Assembly (NCBI GenBank): GCA_022827045.1
Contig: JAJDTQ010000170.1
Location: forward strand, 1-16,229
DNA length: 16,229 nucleotides
Reading direction: 5' to 3'
From: Candidatus Binatia bacterium
Lineage (GTDB): Bacteria > Desulfobacterota_B > Binatia > UBA9968 > JAJDTQ01
Positions 7,381 to 13,293 of this stretch are shown one piece after another; positions within the stretch are counted from its first letter, which is position 1; the number at the start of each line of letters is the position of its first letter. The notes beneath the pieces are model-generated. The model made no database searches. It had not been told where the DNA came from and saw only the letters and a list, made by a program, of their open reading frames with translations. Both the position numbers and the translations under genes were made by a program.

Positions 7381-7406
7381 ATTTTACCTCAGTTGCGGCA
7401 TGTCAA
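7381..7406 (-). promoter_or_regulatory. Weak candidate promoter for the luxR gene
   Basis: A perfect TTGACA (7401-7406) and a near-consensus TAAAAT (7381-7386) face the luxR gene, 63 bp upstream of its ATG. The spacer is only 14 bp, which is too short for a normal sigma-70 promoter. It may need an activator or be coincidental. The rest of 7319-7572 shows no gene I can support. Confidence 0.25.
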
Positions 7407-7572
7407 CACGTAGCAGATCCGACCGTACGCTTCTTCCCTCAATTGGAGTAGGCATGTCGCATCCAGGGACCTGCCGTGGTCCTACCTTCTTGGATAGGAA
7501 GGCGGCGGAGAACGGGCCGGTGGAGAGCTTCATCGTCCGAGCTTCTTGGTAGGGCTGGCGTTCGCAAAACAA

Positions 7573-7605
7573 AAGCCCCCAAAACTCTAATGTTTCCAGG
7601 GGCTT
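7573..7605 (-). terminator. Rho-independent terminator of the tRNA-fMet gene
   Basis: Just past the tRNA CCA end the minus strand reads AAGCCCCTGGAAAC, a short loop, then GTTTTGGGGGCTT followed by TTGTTTTG. The stem is imperfect but strong at its GC base. It shares sequence with the terminator at 3668-3700. Confidence 0.7.
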
Positions 7606-7640
7606 CAGTGGTTGCGGGGGGTGGATTTGAACCACCGACC
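7573..7640 (-). repeat. tRNA-proximal copy of the att-like direct repeat
   Basis: This is the partner of the degenerate copy at 3668-3734. It covers the T-arm, 3' acceptor strand, CCA and terminator of the tRNA. Here the sequence is functional tRNA, so this would be the tRNA-restoring end of the 3.9 kb module. The T-arm, CCA and ACATT-loop blocks are shared with the distal copy. Confidence 0.55.
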
Positions 7641-7685
7641 TCAAGGTTATGAGCCTTGCGAGCTACCGGGCTGCTCCACCCCGCA
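7609..7685 (-). tRNA. tRNA-fMet (CAU), initiator type
   Basis: The 77-base minus-strand gene folds into a full cloverleaf: acceptor TGCGGGG with CCCCGCA, D-stem GAGC with GCTC, anticodon stem CAAGG with CCTTG around CTCATAA, T-stem GGTGG with CCACC around TTCAAAT, and an encoded ACCA end. The CAU anticodon, the D-stem A11-U24 pair and the GTGGAGCAGC start mark it as initiator rather than elongator. Two initiator hallmarks deviate: position 1 is U and pairs with A72 instead of the usual C1xA72 mismatch, and the anticodon-stem GGG/CCC is AGG/CCU. Its 3' end appears to be an integration target. Confidence 0.93.
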
Positions 7686-7690
7686 GGATG

Positions 7691-7719
7691 GTTGTAGCCC
7701 GTCGCTATGGCCCTGTCAA
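7691..7719 (-). promoter_or_regulatory. Promoter of tRNA-fMet
   Basis: TTGACA (7714-7719) and TACAAC (7691-7696) are 17 bp apart on the minus strand, directly upstream of the tRNA. The -10 ends only five bases before the mature 5' end, so transcription would begin at or within a base or two of the tRNA itself. Confidence 0.6.
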
Positions 7720-7752
7720 CCGGAGCCGGAGTGGAGTCTGGCTCAGGGCCGG

Positions 7753-8247
7753 TTACGGCCGGGGGAACTTCTCCAGGAGCTGATCGAGCACCACCTCGGG
7801 GACGAACGCGGCCACGTCACCGCCCAGGCCGGCGACCTCCTTGACCAGCCGTGAGCTGATGTAGAAGGACGACTCGCTGGTCATCATGAAGAAGGTCTCG
7901 ATATTCGGCTTGAGGCGGCGGTTCATGGTCGCCATCTGGAACTCGTACTCGAAGTCCGAGACCGCGCGCAGCCCTCGGATCACCACCTTGGCCGACACCG
8001 CCTCGGCGTAGTCCACCAGCAGGCCTTGGAAACTGTCCACGCGCACGCGATCCTCGGACTCGAAGACCTTCCGCACCATGGCCATGCGCTCGTCGACCGA
8101 GAAGAGGGCGCCGCCCTTGTCCTGGTTGTACGCGATGGCGATGATCACCTGGTCGAAGATACGCAAGGTCCTTTGCACCAGGTCCACATGGCCGTTGGTG
8201 ATGGGGTCGAAGGACCCGGGATAGACCGCAATGCTGATTTCCGCCAT
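7753..8247 (-). CDS. coaD: Phosphopantetheine adenylyltransferase
   Basis: The 164-residue protein matches the usual CoaD length. It transfers AMP from ATP to 4'-phosphopantetheine, giving dephospho-CoA, the penultimate step of coenzyme A synthesis in the cytoplasm. The nucleotidyltransferase signature is at residues 9-20 (YPGSFDPITNGH), with RGLRAVSDFEYEFQMA (91-106) and the ISSRLVKE motif (130-137) near the C-terminus, all typical of bacterial CoaD. It starts 12 bp after the rsmD stop; rsmD-coaD adjacency is widespread in bacteria, so they form one transcription unit. The tRNA-fMet gene follows on the same strand after about 65 bp with its own promoter. Confidence 0.97.
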   Translation of the reverse strand: MAEISIAVYPGSFDPITNGHVDLVQRTLRIFDQVIIAIAYNQDKGGALFSVDERMAMVRKVFESEDRVRVDSFQGLLVDYAEAVSAKVVIRGLRAVSDFEYEFQMATMNRRLKPNIETFFMMTSESSFYISSRLVKEVAGLGGDVAAFVPEVVLDQLLEKFPRP

Positions 8248-8259
8248 GAGAAGGTTGCC

Positions 8260-8814
8260 TCAGTTGTCGAGCTCGAAGAACGAGAGCACCGTGTCGCCGT
8301 AGCGCCGGCGGTCACGGCGTACCAACTCGCCGTACTTCTCTTCGACTCTTTCCCGCACGCTGTGCTCCGCCACGGCGGCGCCTCCCGCATGCAGTATTCC
8401 GGCTTCGGCGACAAGGGCCATCGTCCGGTTCACCCATCCGCCGTCGTAGGGAGGATCAAGGAAGATCGCATCGTACGCGGGGCCTCCGCCCGTCAATCGA
8501 TTGACGGCCTTGCCCGCGGGTACCGTCCACACCCGGGCCCGGTCCGTGAAACCGAGTGTTTCGAGGTTCCCGCGAATCAGGTCCGCGGCTTCCGTCGACT
8601 CATCCACCAGCAACGCCGTCGCCGCTCCCCGGCTCAATGCCTCCAGCGACAGGCTGCCGCTACCCGCAAAGAGATCGAGCACCTGCTTCCCGGAAAGGTC
8701 CCGGGGGAGGATGTTGAACAGCGCCTCCCGGACCCGGTCCGCGGTCGGACGGATGGTGCTCCCCTTGGGTGCCTTGATTCTCCTTCCCCGCGCTGTGCCT
8801 CCGATGATGCGCAT
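8260..8814 (-). CDS. rsmD: 16S rRNA (guanine966-N2)-methyltransferase
   Basis: The 184-residue protein methylates G966 of 16S rRNA using S-adenosylmethionine, acting on the small subunit during assembly. It opens with MRIIGGTARGRRI and has IRPTADRVREALFNIL (21-36), both diagnostic of RsmD. The SAM-binding loop DLFAGSGSLSLEALSRGA is at 47-64 and the N6/N2-methylase catalytic motif DPPY at 120-123. Length and motifs are complete. It is followed at 12 bp by coaD and preceded by a 112-bp gap filled by a palindromic repeat, so it may be transcribed from upstream genes or from an unidentified promoter. Confidence 0.96.
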   Translation of the reverse strand: MRIIGGTARGRRIKAPKGSTIRPTADRVREALFNILPRDLSGKQVLDLFAGSGSLSLEALSRGAATALLVDESTEAADLIRGNLETLGFTDRARVWTVPAGKAVNRLTGGGPAYDAIFLDPPYDGGWVNRTMALVAEAGILHAGGAAVAEHSVRERVEEKYGELVRRDRRRYGDTVLSFFELDN

Positions 8815-8827
8815 GCCGCCGGCCGCT

Positions 8828-8919
8828 GGGCCCTCACCCGGCCTTCGGCCACCCTCTCCCGGAGGGAGAGGGCGAATATGGCCCCCTCTCCCTCTGGGAG
8901 AGGGTTGGGGTGAGGGCCC
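8828..8919. repeat. Palindromic intergenic repeat (REP/MITE-like, two hairpins with outer inverted repeat)
   Basis: The 92-bp element has perfect 12-bp outer inverted repeats, GGGCCCTCACCC (8828-8839) and GGGTGAGGGCCC (8908-8919). They enclose two hairpins of the same arms, CCCTCTCCC and GGGAGAGGG, at 8852-8872 (loop GGA) and 8884-8904 (loop TCT). It lies between rsmD and the oxidoreductase gene. The same units recur inside the serine hydrolase gene at 12722-12840. Such repeats are usually dispersed, non-autonomous mobile sequences; here it may also act on mRNA stability or termination. Confidence 0.8.
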
Positions 8920-8926
8920 TAGTGTC

Positions 8927-9961
8927 CTAGCCCGGTAGCAGGATGATCTTGCCGAACTGTTGTCCGGTCTCCAGCCTCGTCTGCGCCGCGGCCGCCTCGG
9001 CCAGTGGAAAGGTCCTGTCGATCACGGGCTTGACCCTCGACGCCTCGACGAACCGTAGCACCTGCTCGAACTCTTCGCGACTGCCCAGGGTCGATCCGAA
9101 GATGCTGAGATGGTTCCAGAAGATGCGCCGGATATCCGTCGGCGGGGTGGCGCCCGTGGTGGCGCCGCAGGTGACCAGCCGTCCTCCCTTGACCAGCGCC
9201 GCGAGACTCTTGGCCCAGCTTTCGCCGCCCACGCAGTCCACCACCACGTCCACCCCCCGCTTGCCGGTCACGTTCCGGATCTCCCTGGTGAAATCGCACT
9301 GCGTGTAATTCAGGGCGTAATCCGCTCCGAGATCGCGGGCCTTCTCCAGCTTCTCGTCGCTGCTCGAGGTCACGGCCACCCAGGTATTCATGGCCTTGGC
9401 GATCTGCAGCGCGGCCAGGGCCACGCCGCCGCCGATGCCCAGGATCAGCACCTTCTCGCCGGGCGCGAGCCGGGCGTTGGTCACCAGCATGCGCCATACC
9501 GTGATGAACACCAGCGGGAACGCCGCGGCCTCCTCGAACCCGTAGCCCTCGGGGATGGGGAAGCAGTTGGCGCCGGGAACCGCCACGTACTCGGCGTAGG
9601 AGCCCTTCATGCCCTCGCCCAGGACACGCAGGCGGACGCACATGTAGTCCCGGTTGGTGCGGCAGAACTCGCAGACGCCGCAACCCACCGGGGGATAGAG
9701 GCAGACCCTATCGCCCTTCTTCAAGTGGGTCACCTCGCTCCCCACCTCCTCCACCACGCCCGCGCCGTCGGCGCCGAGGATGTGCGGGAACTCCACCTTC
9801 ATCCCGGTCAACCCTTTGCGGTTCCACAGGTCAATGTGGTTCAGGGAGGCCGCCCGCACGCGCACGATCACGTCGCCAGGCGAGCGCGGCACCGGGTCGT
9901 CGGCTTCCTCATAGCGGAGCTTGTCGGCTCCGCCGTGCTCGTAAATCTGTACGGCTTTCAA
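8927..9961 (-). CDS. MDR-family (zinc-type alcohol dehydrogenase-like) NAD(P)-dependent oxidoreductase
   Basis: This 344-residue medium-chain dehydrogenase/reductase has an N-terminal GroES-like domain (about 1-130) and a Rossmann domain with ILGIGGGVALAALQIAKA. The structural zinc lobe is complete (Cys94, Cys97, Cys100, Cys108). The catalytic zinc site is not: Asn41 stands where the first ligand Cys is expected, and GADG (63-66) replaces the GHE motif. The protein therefore resembles quinone-oxidoreductase-like or enoyl-reductase-like members with a structural zinc only. The natural start is a TTG at 9961 (first residues MKAVQIYEHGG fit the family start exactly), so initiation may be inefficient. 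It follows the IscA-like gene after 52 bp on the same strand. Substrate unknown. Confidence 0.88.
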   Translation of the reverse strand: MKAVQIYEHGGADKLRYEEADDPVPRSPGDVIVRVRAASLNHIDLWNRKGLTGMKVEFPHILGADGAGVVEEVGSEVTHLKKGDRVCLYPPVGCGVCEFCRTNRDYMCVRLRVLGEGMKGSYAEYVAVPGANCFPIPEGYGFEEAAAFPLVFITVWRMLVTNARLAPGEKVLILGIGGGVALAALQIAKAMNTWVAVTSSSDEKLEKARDLGADYALNYTQCDFTREIRNVTGKRGVDVVVDCVGGESWAKSLAALVKGGRLVTCGATTGATPPTDIRRIFWNHLSIFGSTLGSREEFEQVLRFVEASRVKPVIDRTFPLAEAAAAQTRLETGQQFGKIILLPG

Positions 9962-10013
9962 GGCTGCGCCCCCGGAGAAGTATCGGACGGATCAAAGGGG
10001 ATGCGGCGGGCGT

Positions 10014-10355
10014 TCAGGCCGAAAAGGAGGTGCCGCACCCGCAGGTACCCGTGGCGTTGGGGTTGGAGAAGCGGAAGCTGGCGCCCTGAAGCTCGCTCAC
10101 GTAGTCGATGGTGGTCCCTTCGAGCTGCCGCAGGATGGCGTTCTCCACGTAGACCCGCAAGCCGTCCATCTCGAGCACCACGTCCTCGGGCCCGGGAGCG
10201 TCGTCGAAGTCCAGCTTGTAGGAGTAGCCGGAACATCCCCCGGCCATCACCGACACCCGCAGGCCCCGGTCGGCGAGGTTCTCGCGCTCGCGGATCTTCT
10301 TGACGTGGGCGATGGCCGCATCGGTCAAGCGCAGTCTTTGCTCTTGGCTCTCCAC
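10014..10355 (-). CDS. A-type iron-sulfur carrier protein (IscA/ErpA/HesB family)
   Basis: The 113-residue protein belongs to the A-type carriers that deliver Fe-S clusters to target enzymes in the cytoplasm. The three conserved cysteines are present: Cys41 in GGCSGYSYKL, and Cys105 and Cys107 in the terminal GTCGCGTSF. The sequence FSNPNATGTCGCGTSF is typical of ErpA-like members. The frame is open far upstream over mpl, so the start must be inferred: a GTG at 10355 gives the usual length and sits 32 bp after the mpl stop; a TTG at 10373 with GGAG just before it is an alternative, and there is no ATG. No other Fe-S assembly gene is nearby. Confidence 0.9.
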   Translation of the reverse strand: MESQEQRLRLTDAAIAHVKKIRERENLADRGLRVSVMAGGCSGYSYKLDFDDAPGPEDVVLEMDGLRVYVENAILRQLEGTTIDYVSELQGASFRFSNPNATGTCGCGTSFSA

Positions 10356-10387
10356 GGTTTGAAGTTTAGTCAACGGCTCCGGGCAAG

Positions 10388-11824
10388 TCAAGATTCCCGC
10401 TGCCGGAGGCCGGCCAGGACTTTCTCCGGCAGGTCGCCGAAGCTGCCGTTGGACATGACCAGCACGATGTCTCCCTCTACGGCGTCCCGGACCAGGACCG
10501 CGGCGATGTCGTCCACCTCGGGAAGGTAGGATGCCGCGCGCTCTCCCCGGTTGCGGTTGACGAGGTCCACGAGCTCCGCGGCCGAGAGGCGTTCCTCCTC
10601 GGGAATCTTCTCCGGATGGTAGAGGTCGGGGAGTATGACGCGGTCGGCCCCGGCCAGGGCGCGGGCGAACTCCTCGAGAAAGACCCGCCTCCGGCTGGTC
10701 TGGCTGCGGGGCTCGAAGACGGCCCACAGCCGCCGCGCCGGCCAGGCCGCGCGGACCGCGGCCATGGTTTCGGCGACCGCGGTGGGATGGTGGGCGAAGT
10801 CGTCGATGACAAGCACGCCGGCCGCTTCGCCGGCGATCTCCTGCCGCCGCCGCACCCCGCGGAAGGTCGCCATGGCCGAACGGACGGCCGGCGCGCCCAG
10901 GCCGATGGCCCTCGCCGTGGCGTAGACCGCCAACGCGTTCCTGGCGTTGTGCCGGCCTATCAACGGCAGCTCCACCCGGCCTTCGGCGGCCCCCTTGTAG
11001 GAGGGGGTGAAAGCCATCCGGCCTCCCTCGGCGCACACGTCGCGGGCCTGCCAGTCGGACGACGGGCCCAGGCCGTAGGACTGGACCGGACAGGCCGCCG
11101 AGCCCAGCAGGTCCACGGCATTGGCGGCCTCGTCACAAACCAGCAGGCTGCCGCCGGGCGGAATGATCTCCACCAGGCGCCTGAAGGCCTGCTTCACGTG
11201 CTCCAGGTCCCGGTAGATGTCCGCGTGGTCGAACTCCAGGCTGGTGAGGATGACTCGTTCCGGCTGGTAGTGGAGGAACTTCGGCCCCTTGTCGAAGAAG
11301 GCGCTGTCGTACTCGTCTCCCTCCATGACCACCCAGGAGCCCGCTCCGGCGCGGAACCCGCTGCCGAAGTTTACCGGGATGCCGCCGATGAAGAAGCTCG
11401 GGTCCAGCCCCGCCGCCACCAGGACCCACGACATCAGCGACGTGGTGGTGGTCTTTCCGTGGGTTCCGGCCACCACCACCGAGTGCTTCCCGTCGATGAG
11501 GAACCGGCCCAGCGCCTGCGGCAGCGACACGTAGGGTATGCCCCGCCGCAGCACCGCCTCGGCCTCGGGGTTTCCCCGCGACACCGCGTTGCCGATGACC
11601 ACCAGGTCCGGACCTTGGCCGGCGCCCAGGTGTTCCTCCCGGAACCCCGGCATGATGTCGATGCCGATGCCCTCCAGGAAGGTACTCATGGGCGGGTAGA
11701 CGTTCTCGTCAGAGCCGGTGACCCGATAGCCCTGCTGCTTGAGCAGGCCCGCCAGCGAACCGGTGCCGACGCCGCAGACGGCGACGAAATGGACGTGGGC
11801 GCCGGGCCCCAGGTCCGGAATCAT
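10388..11824 (-). CDS. mpl: UDP-N-acetylmuramate:L-alanyl-gamma-D-glutamyl-meso-diaminopimelate ligase
   Basis: The 478-residue Mur-ligase family enzyme attaches recycled tripeptide to UDP-MurNAc in peptidoglycan recycling in the cytoplasm. Domain order is Rossmann-like UDP-binding start (VHFVAVCGVGTGSLAGLL, 11-28), ATP P-loop GTHGKTTTT (120-128), then EGDEYDSAFFDKGPKF, which is characteristic of Mpl rather than MurC, RHNARNALAVYA, and DDFAHHPTAV in the C-terminal domain. The ATG at 11824 overlaps the stop of the serine hydrolase gene (ATGA), indicating translational coupling. The adjacent ldcA makes the tetrapeptide-to-tripeptide step that feeds Mpl, so the neighbourhood supports the assignment. 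The organism should therefore use meso-diaminopimelate peptidoglycan. Confidence 0.95.
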   Translation of the reverse strand: MIPDLGPGAHVHFVAVCGVGTGSLAGLLKQQGYRVTGSDENVYPPMSTFLEGIGIDIMPGFREEHLGAGQGPDLVVIGNAVSRGNPEAEAVLRRGIPYVSLPQALGRFLIDGKHSVVVAGTHGKTTTTSLMSWVLVAAGLDPSFFIGGIPVNFGSGFRAGAGSWVVMEGDEYDSAFFDKGPKFLHYQPERVILTSLEFDHADIYRDLEHVKQAFRRLVEIIPPGGSLLVCDEAANAVDLLGSAACPVQSYGLGPSSDWQARDVCAEGGRMAFTPSYKGAAEGRVELPLIGRHNARNALAVYATARAIGLGAPAVRSAMATFRGVRRRQEIAGEAAGVLVIDDFAHHPTAVAETMAAVRAAWPARRLWAVFEPRSQTSRRRVFLEEFARALAGADRVILPDLYHPEKIPEEERLSAAELVDLVNRNRGERAASYLPEVDDIAAVLVRDAVEGDIVLVMSNGSFGDLPEKVLAGLRQRES

Positions 11825-13293
11825 GAAGGGAGTCCTTTCATCACCGCGTCGTGCACCAGCGGGCGGAACTCCCGGATGCCCGGGTTGTCCCGGGAAGGGT
11901 GCACCCGGTTGGTGAGGAACACGACATGCACGTCCTTCTCCAGGTCCCACCAGATGGAGGTGCCGGTGAACCCTAGGTGTCCCACGGTGCGGGCCGAGAA
12001 ATGGCGGCCGCTGGAGGACCCGGCGGGCGAGGGGGTGTCCCAGCCCAGCACGTGGGTCTGTCCCGGCAGGGGCCGTTCCGCTTCCAGGAACTCGCGCACC
12101 ACGGCGGCGGGCAGGAAACCGGGCTCGGCGCCGTCGAGGCAACGGCCGAGGAAACGGATGAAGCGGTGCATGTCCGGCGCCGACGAGAACAACCCGGCAT
12201 GGCCCGCGACTCCGCCCATGGCATGGGCGTTGTCGTCGTGGACCTCGCCGCAGAGGATCCTGCCGCGCCAGGGGCAGTCCTCGGTGGCGGCAATGGCTCG
12301 GGCCGCGCCCGGCCGGGGCTCCGGGGCGGACCGGCTCAGGTCCACGAAGAACGTCGAGTCGAGTCCCATGGGCGCGAAGATCTCGTCCTCGCAGAACCGG
12401 TCCAGCGGCATGCCGCTCAGCCGCTCGACGACCTCGCCCAGGAGGATGAAGCCGAGATCGCTGTACAGGTGCTTCTCGCCGGGCGGCGCCAGTAACCGCT
12501 CTGCATGGACCCGTGCGAAGAAGCGGCGCTTTCGCATGGCGGCCTCAGCGGCCGCGTGAGAACGGCTGCCCTCTCCCGCCGCGTGAAACCGGTCCCTCCC
12601 CTCTCCCTCTGGCGAAAGGCCGGGATTCTCCACCGTCGCCCGGTTCTCCACCGTCGCCCGGGAACGGCCCCCCTCTCCCGCCGGCGAAGGGGCAGGATCC
12701 TCCACCGTCGCCTGGGAACGACCCCCCTCTCCCTCTGGGAGAGGGTCGGGGTGAGGGAGCCCAAGGGACGGGTCGGGCAGGGTCGTCGGGGGGCCCTCAC
12801 CCGGCCTTCGGCCACCCTCTCCCAGAGGGAGAGGGGATGGTTCCCGGCTTTCCGCGGGAGGGAGAGGGGGTGGATTCCGGATCTCCGCGGGTGGGAGAGG
12901 GGTTGGATTCGGGCTTTCCGCGGGGATGACGGATTCGTAGTAGGGTTTCCACGCGGGAAGGCCGGAGGTGTGGTTCAAAAGGTGGCGGAACGTCACCGCG
13001 GCCCGGTCGCCGCCGCCGAACTCGGGGATGACCGTGCACACGGGATCGTCCAGGCGCAGGCGCCCGTCCCGCACCAGCAGCATCATGGCGGTGGTGGTGG
13101 CCATGGGCTTGGTGAGGGAGCTCACGTCGAACACGGTGTCGGGCGTCATGGGAAGCCGCTCGGGCGCCAGCGCCCGATGTCCGTAGGCCCGATGGAGGAG
13201 GAGGTCACGGCTGTCGCCCGCCAGCACCACGGCGCCGGGGAAAGCTCCCTCGGCGACGCCCCAGCGGCAGGTCTCGTCGACCCCGCGCCACAT
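11821..13293 (-). CDS. Serine hydrolase of the class C beta-lactamase / EstB family with a repeat-derived insertion
   Basis: The 490-residue product, from the ATG at 13293 (TGATG overlap with the ldcA stop), has the three penicillin-binding motifs: SLTK with nucleophile Ser59 and Lys62, Tyr277 in YSD, and HLGFTG (439-444) in place of KTG. It also has FRHLLNHTSGLPAW and GGVAGHAGLFSSAPDM, typical of the family. Most relatives are near 370-400 residues. The excess is residues about 124-252, a proline/glycine-rich low-complexity stretch encoded by palindromic repeats and inserted before the YSD motif. No signal peptide is seen, so it is probably cytoplasmic. Lying between ldcA and mpl, it may act on muropeptides or related amides/esters, but that is inference. 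The insertion could impair or merely decorate the enzyme. Confidence 0.88.
   Translation of the reverse strand: MWRGVDETCRWGVAEGAFPGAVVLAGDSRDLLLHRAYGHRALAPERLPMTPDTVFDVSSLTKPMATTTAMMLLVRDGRLRLDDPVCTVIPEFGGGDRAAVTFRHLLNHTSGLPAWKPYYESVIPAESPNPTPLPPAEIRNPPPLPPAESREPSPLPLGEGGRRPGEGPPTTLPDPSLGLPHPDPLPEGEGGRSQATVEDPAPSPAGEGGRSRATVENRATVENPGLSPEGEGRDRFHAAGEGSRSHAAAEAAMRKRRFFARVHAERLLAPPGEKHLYSDLGFILLGEVVERLSGMPLDRFCEDEIFAPMGLDSTFFVDLSRSAPEPRPGAARAIAATEDCPWRGRILCGEVHDDNAHAMGGVAGHAGLFSSAPDMHRFIRFLGRCLDGAEPGFLPAAVVREFLEAERPLPGQTHVLGWDTPSPAGSSSGRHFSARTVGHLGFTGTSIWWDLEKDVHVVFLTNRVHPSRDNPGIREFRPLVHDAVMKGLPS
12538..12924. repeat. Expanded palindromic and tandem repeats captured in frame in the hydrolase gene
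   Basis: Two clear units match the intergenic element at 8828-8919: hairpins CCCTCTCCC/GGGAGAGGG at 12725-12745 and 12815-12835, the latter preceded by the same GGGCCCTCACCC and GGCCTTCGGCC context. More diverged units appear near 12600, 12670, 12860 and 12890. Between them are tandem pieces such as CTCCACCGTCGCCCGG, present twice around 12626-12662 and again, altered, near 12700. In the minus-strand frame all of it is translated without a stop. The units at 12725 and 12815 are arranged back to back, the reverse of the intergenic copy. Confidence 0.8.

Noticed and set aside
5441..7552. 703-codon plus-strand open frame
   Set aside because: It is antisense to hydrolase and LuxR genes with clear family motifs. 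Its length reflects high GC and few stops.
7384..7644. 86-codon minus-strand frame starting MRSVVQIHPPQP
   Set aside because: It begins inside the tRNA gene and runs through its terminator, a common false call next to tRNAs.
3668..7685. Integrase or transposase gene within the tRNA-bounded module
   Set aside because: I looked for tyrosine or serine recombinase motifs in all frames between the repeats and found none, so I cannot call it a complete mobile element.
10014..11036. 340-codon frame including the IscA-like protein
   Set aside because: The upstream two thirds are out of frame with mpl on the same strand; only the last 113 codons are family sequence.
10616..12559. 647-codon plus-strand open frame
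   Set aside because: It lies opposite mpl and the serine hydrolase, whose motifs are unambiguous.
12538..12924. CRISPR-like array
   Set aside because: The repeats are self-complementary, unevenly spaced and of differing lengths, lack uniform spacers, lie inside a coding frame, and no cas gene is present.
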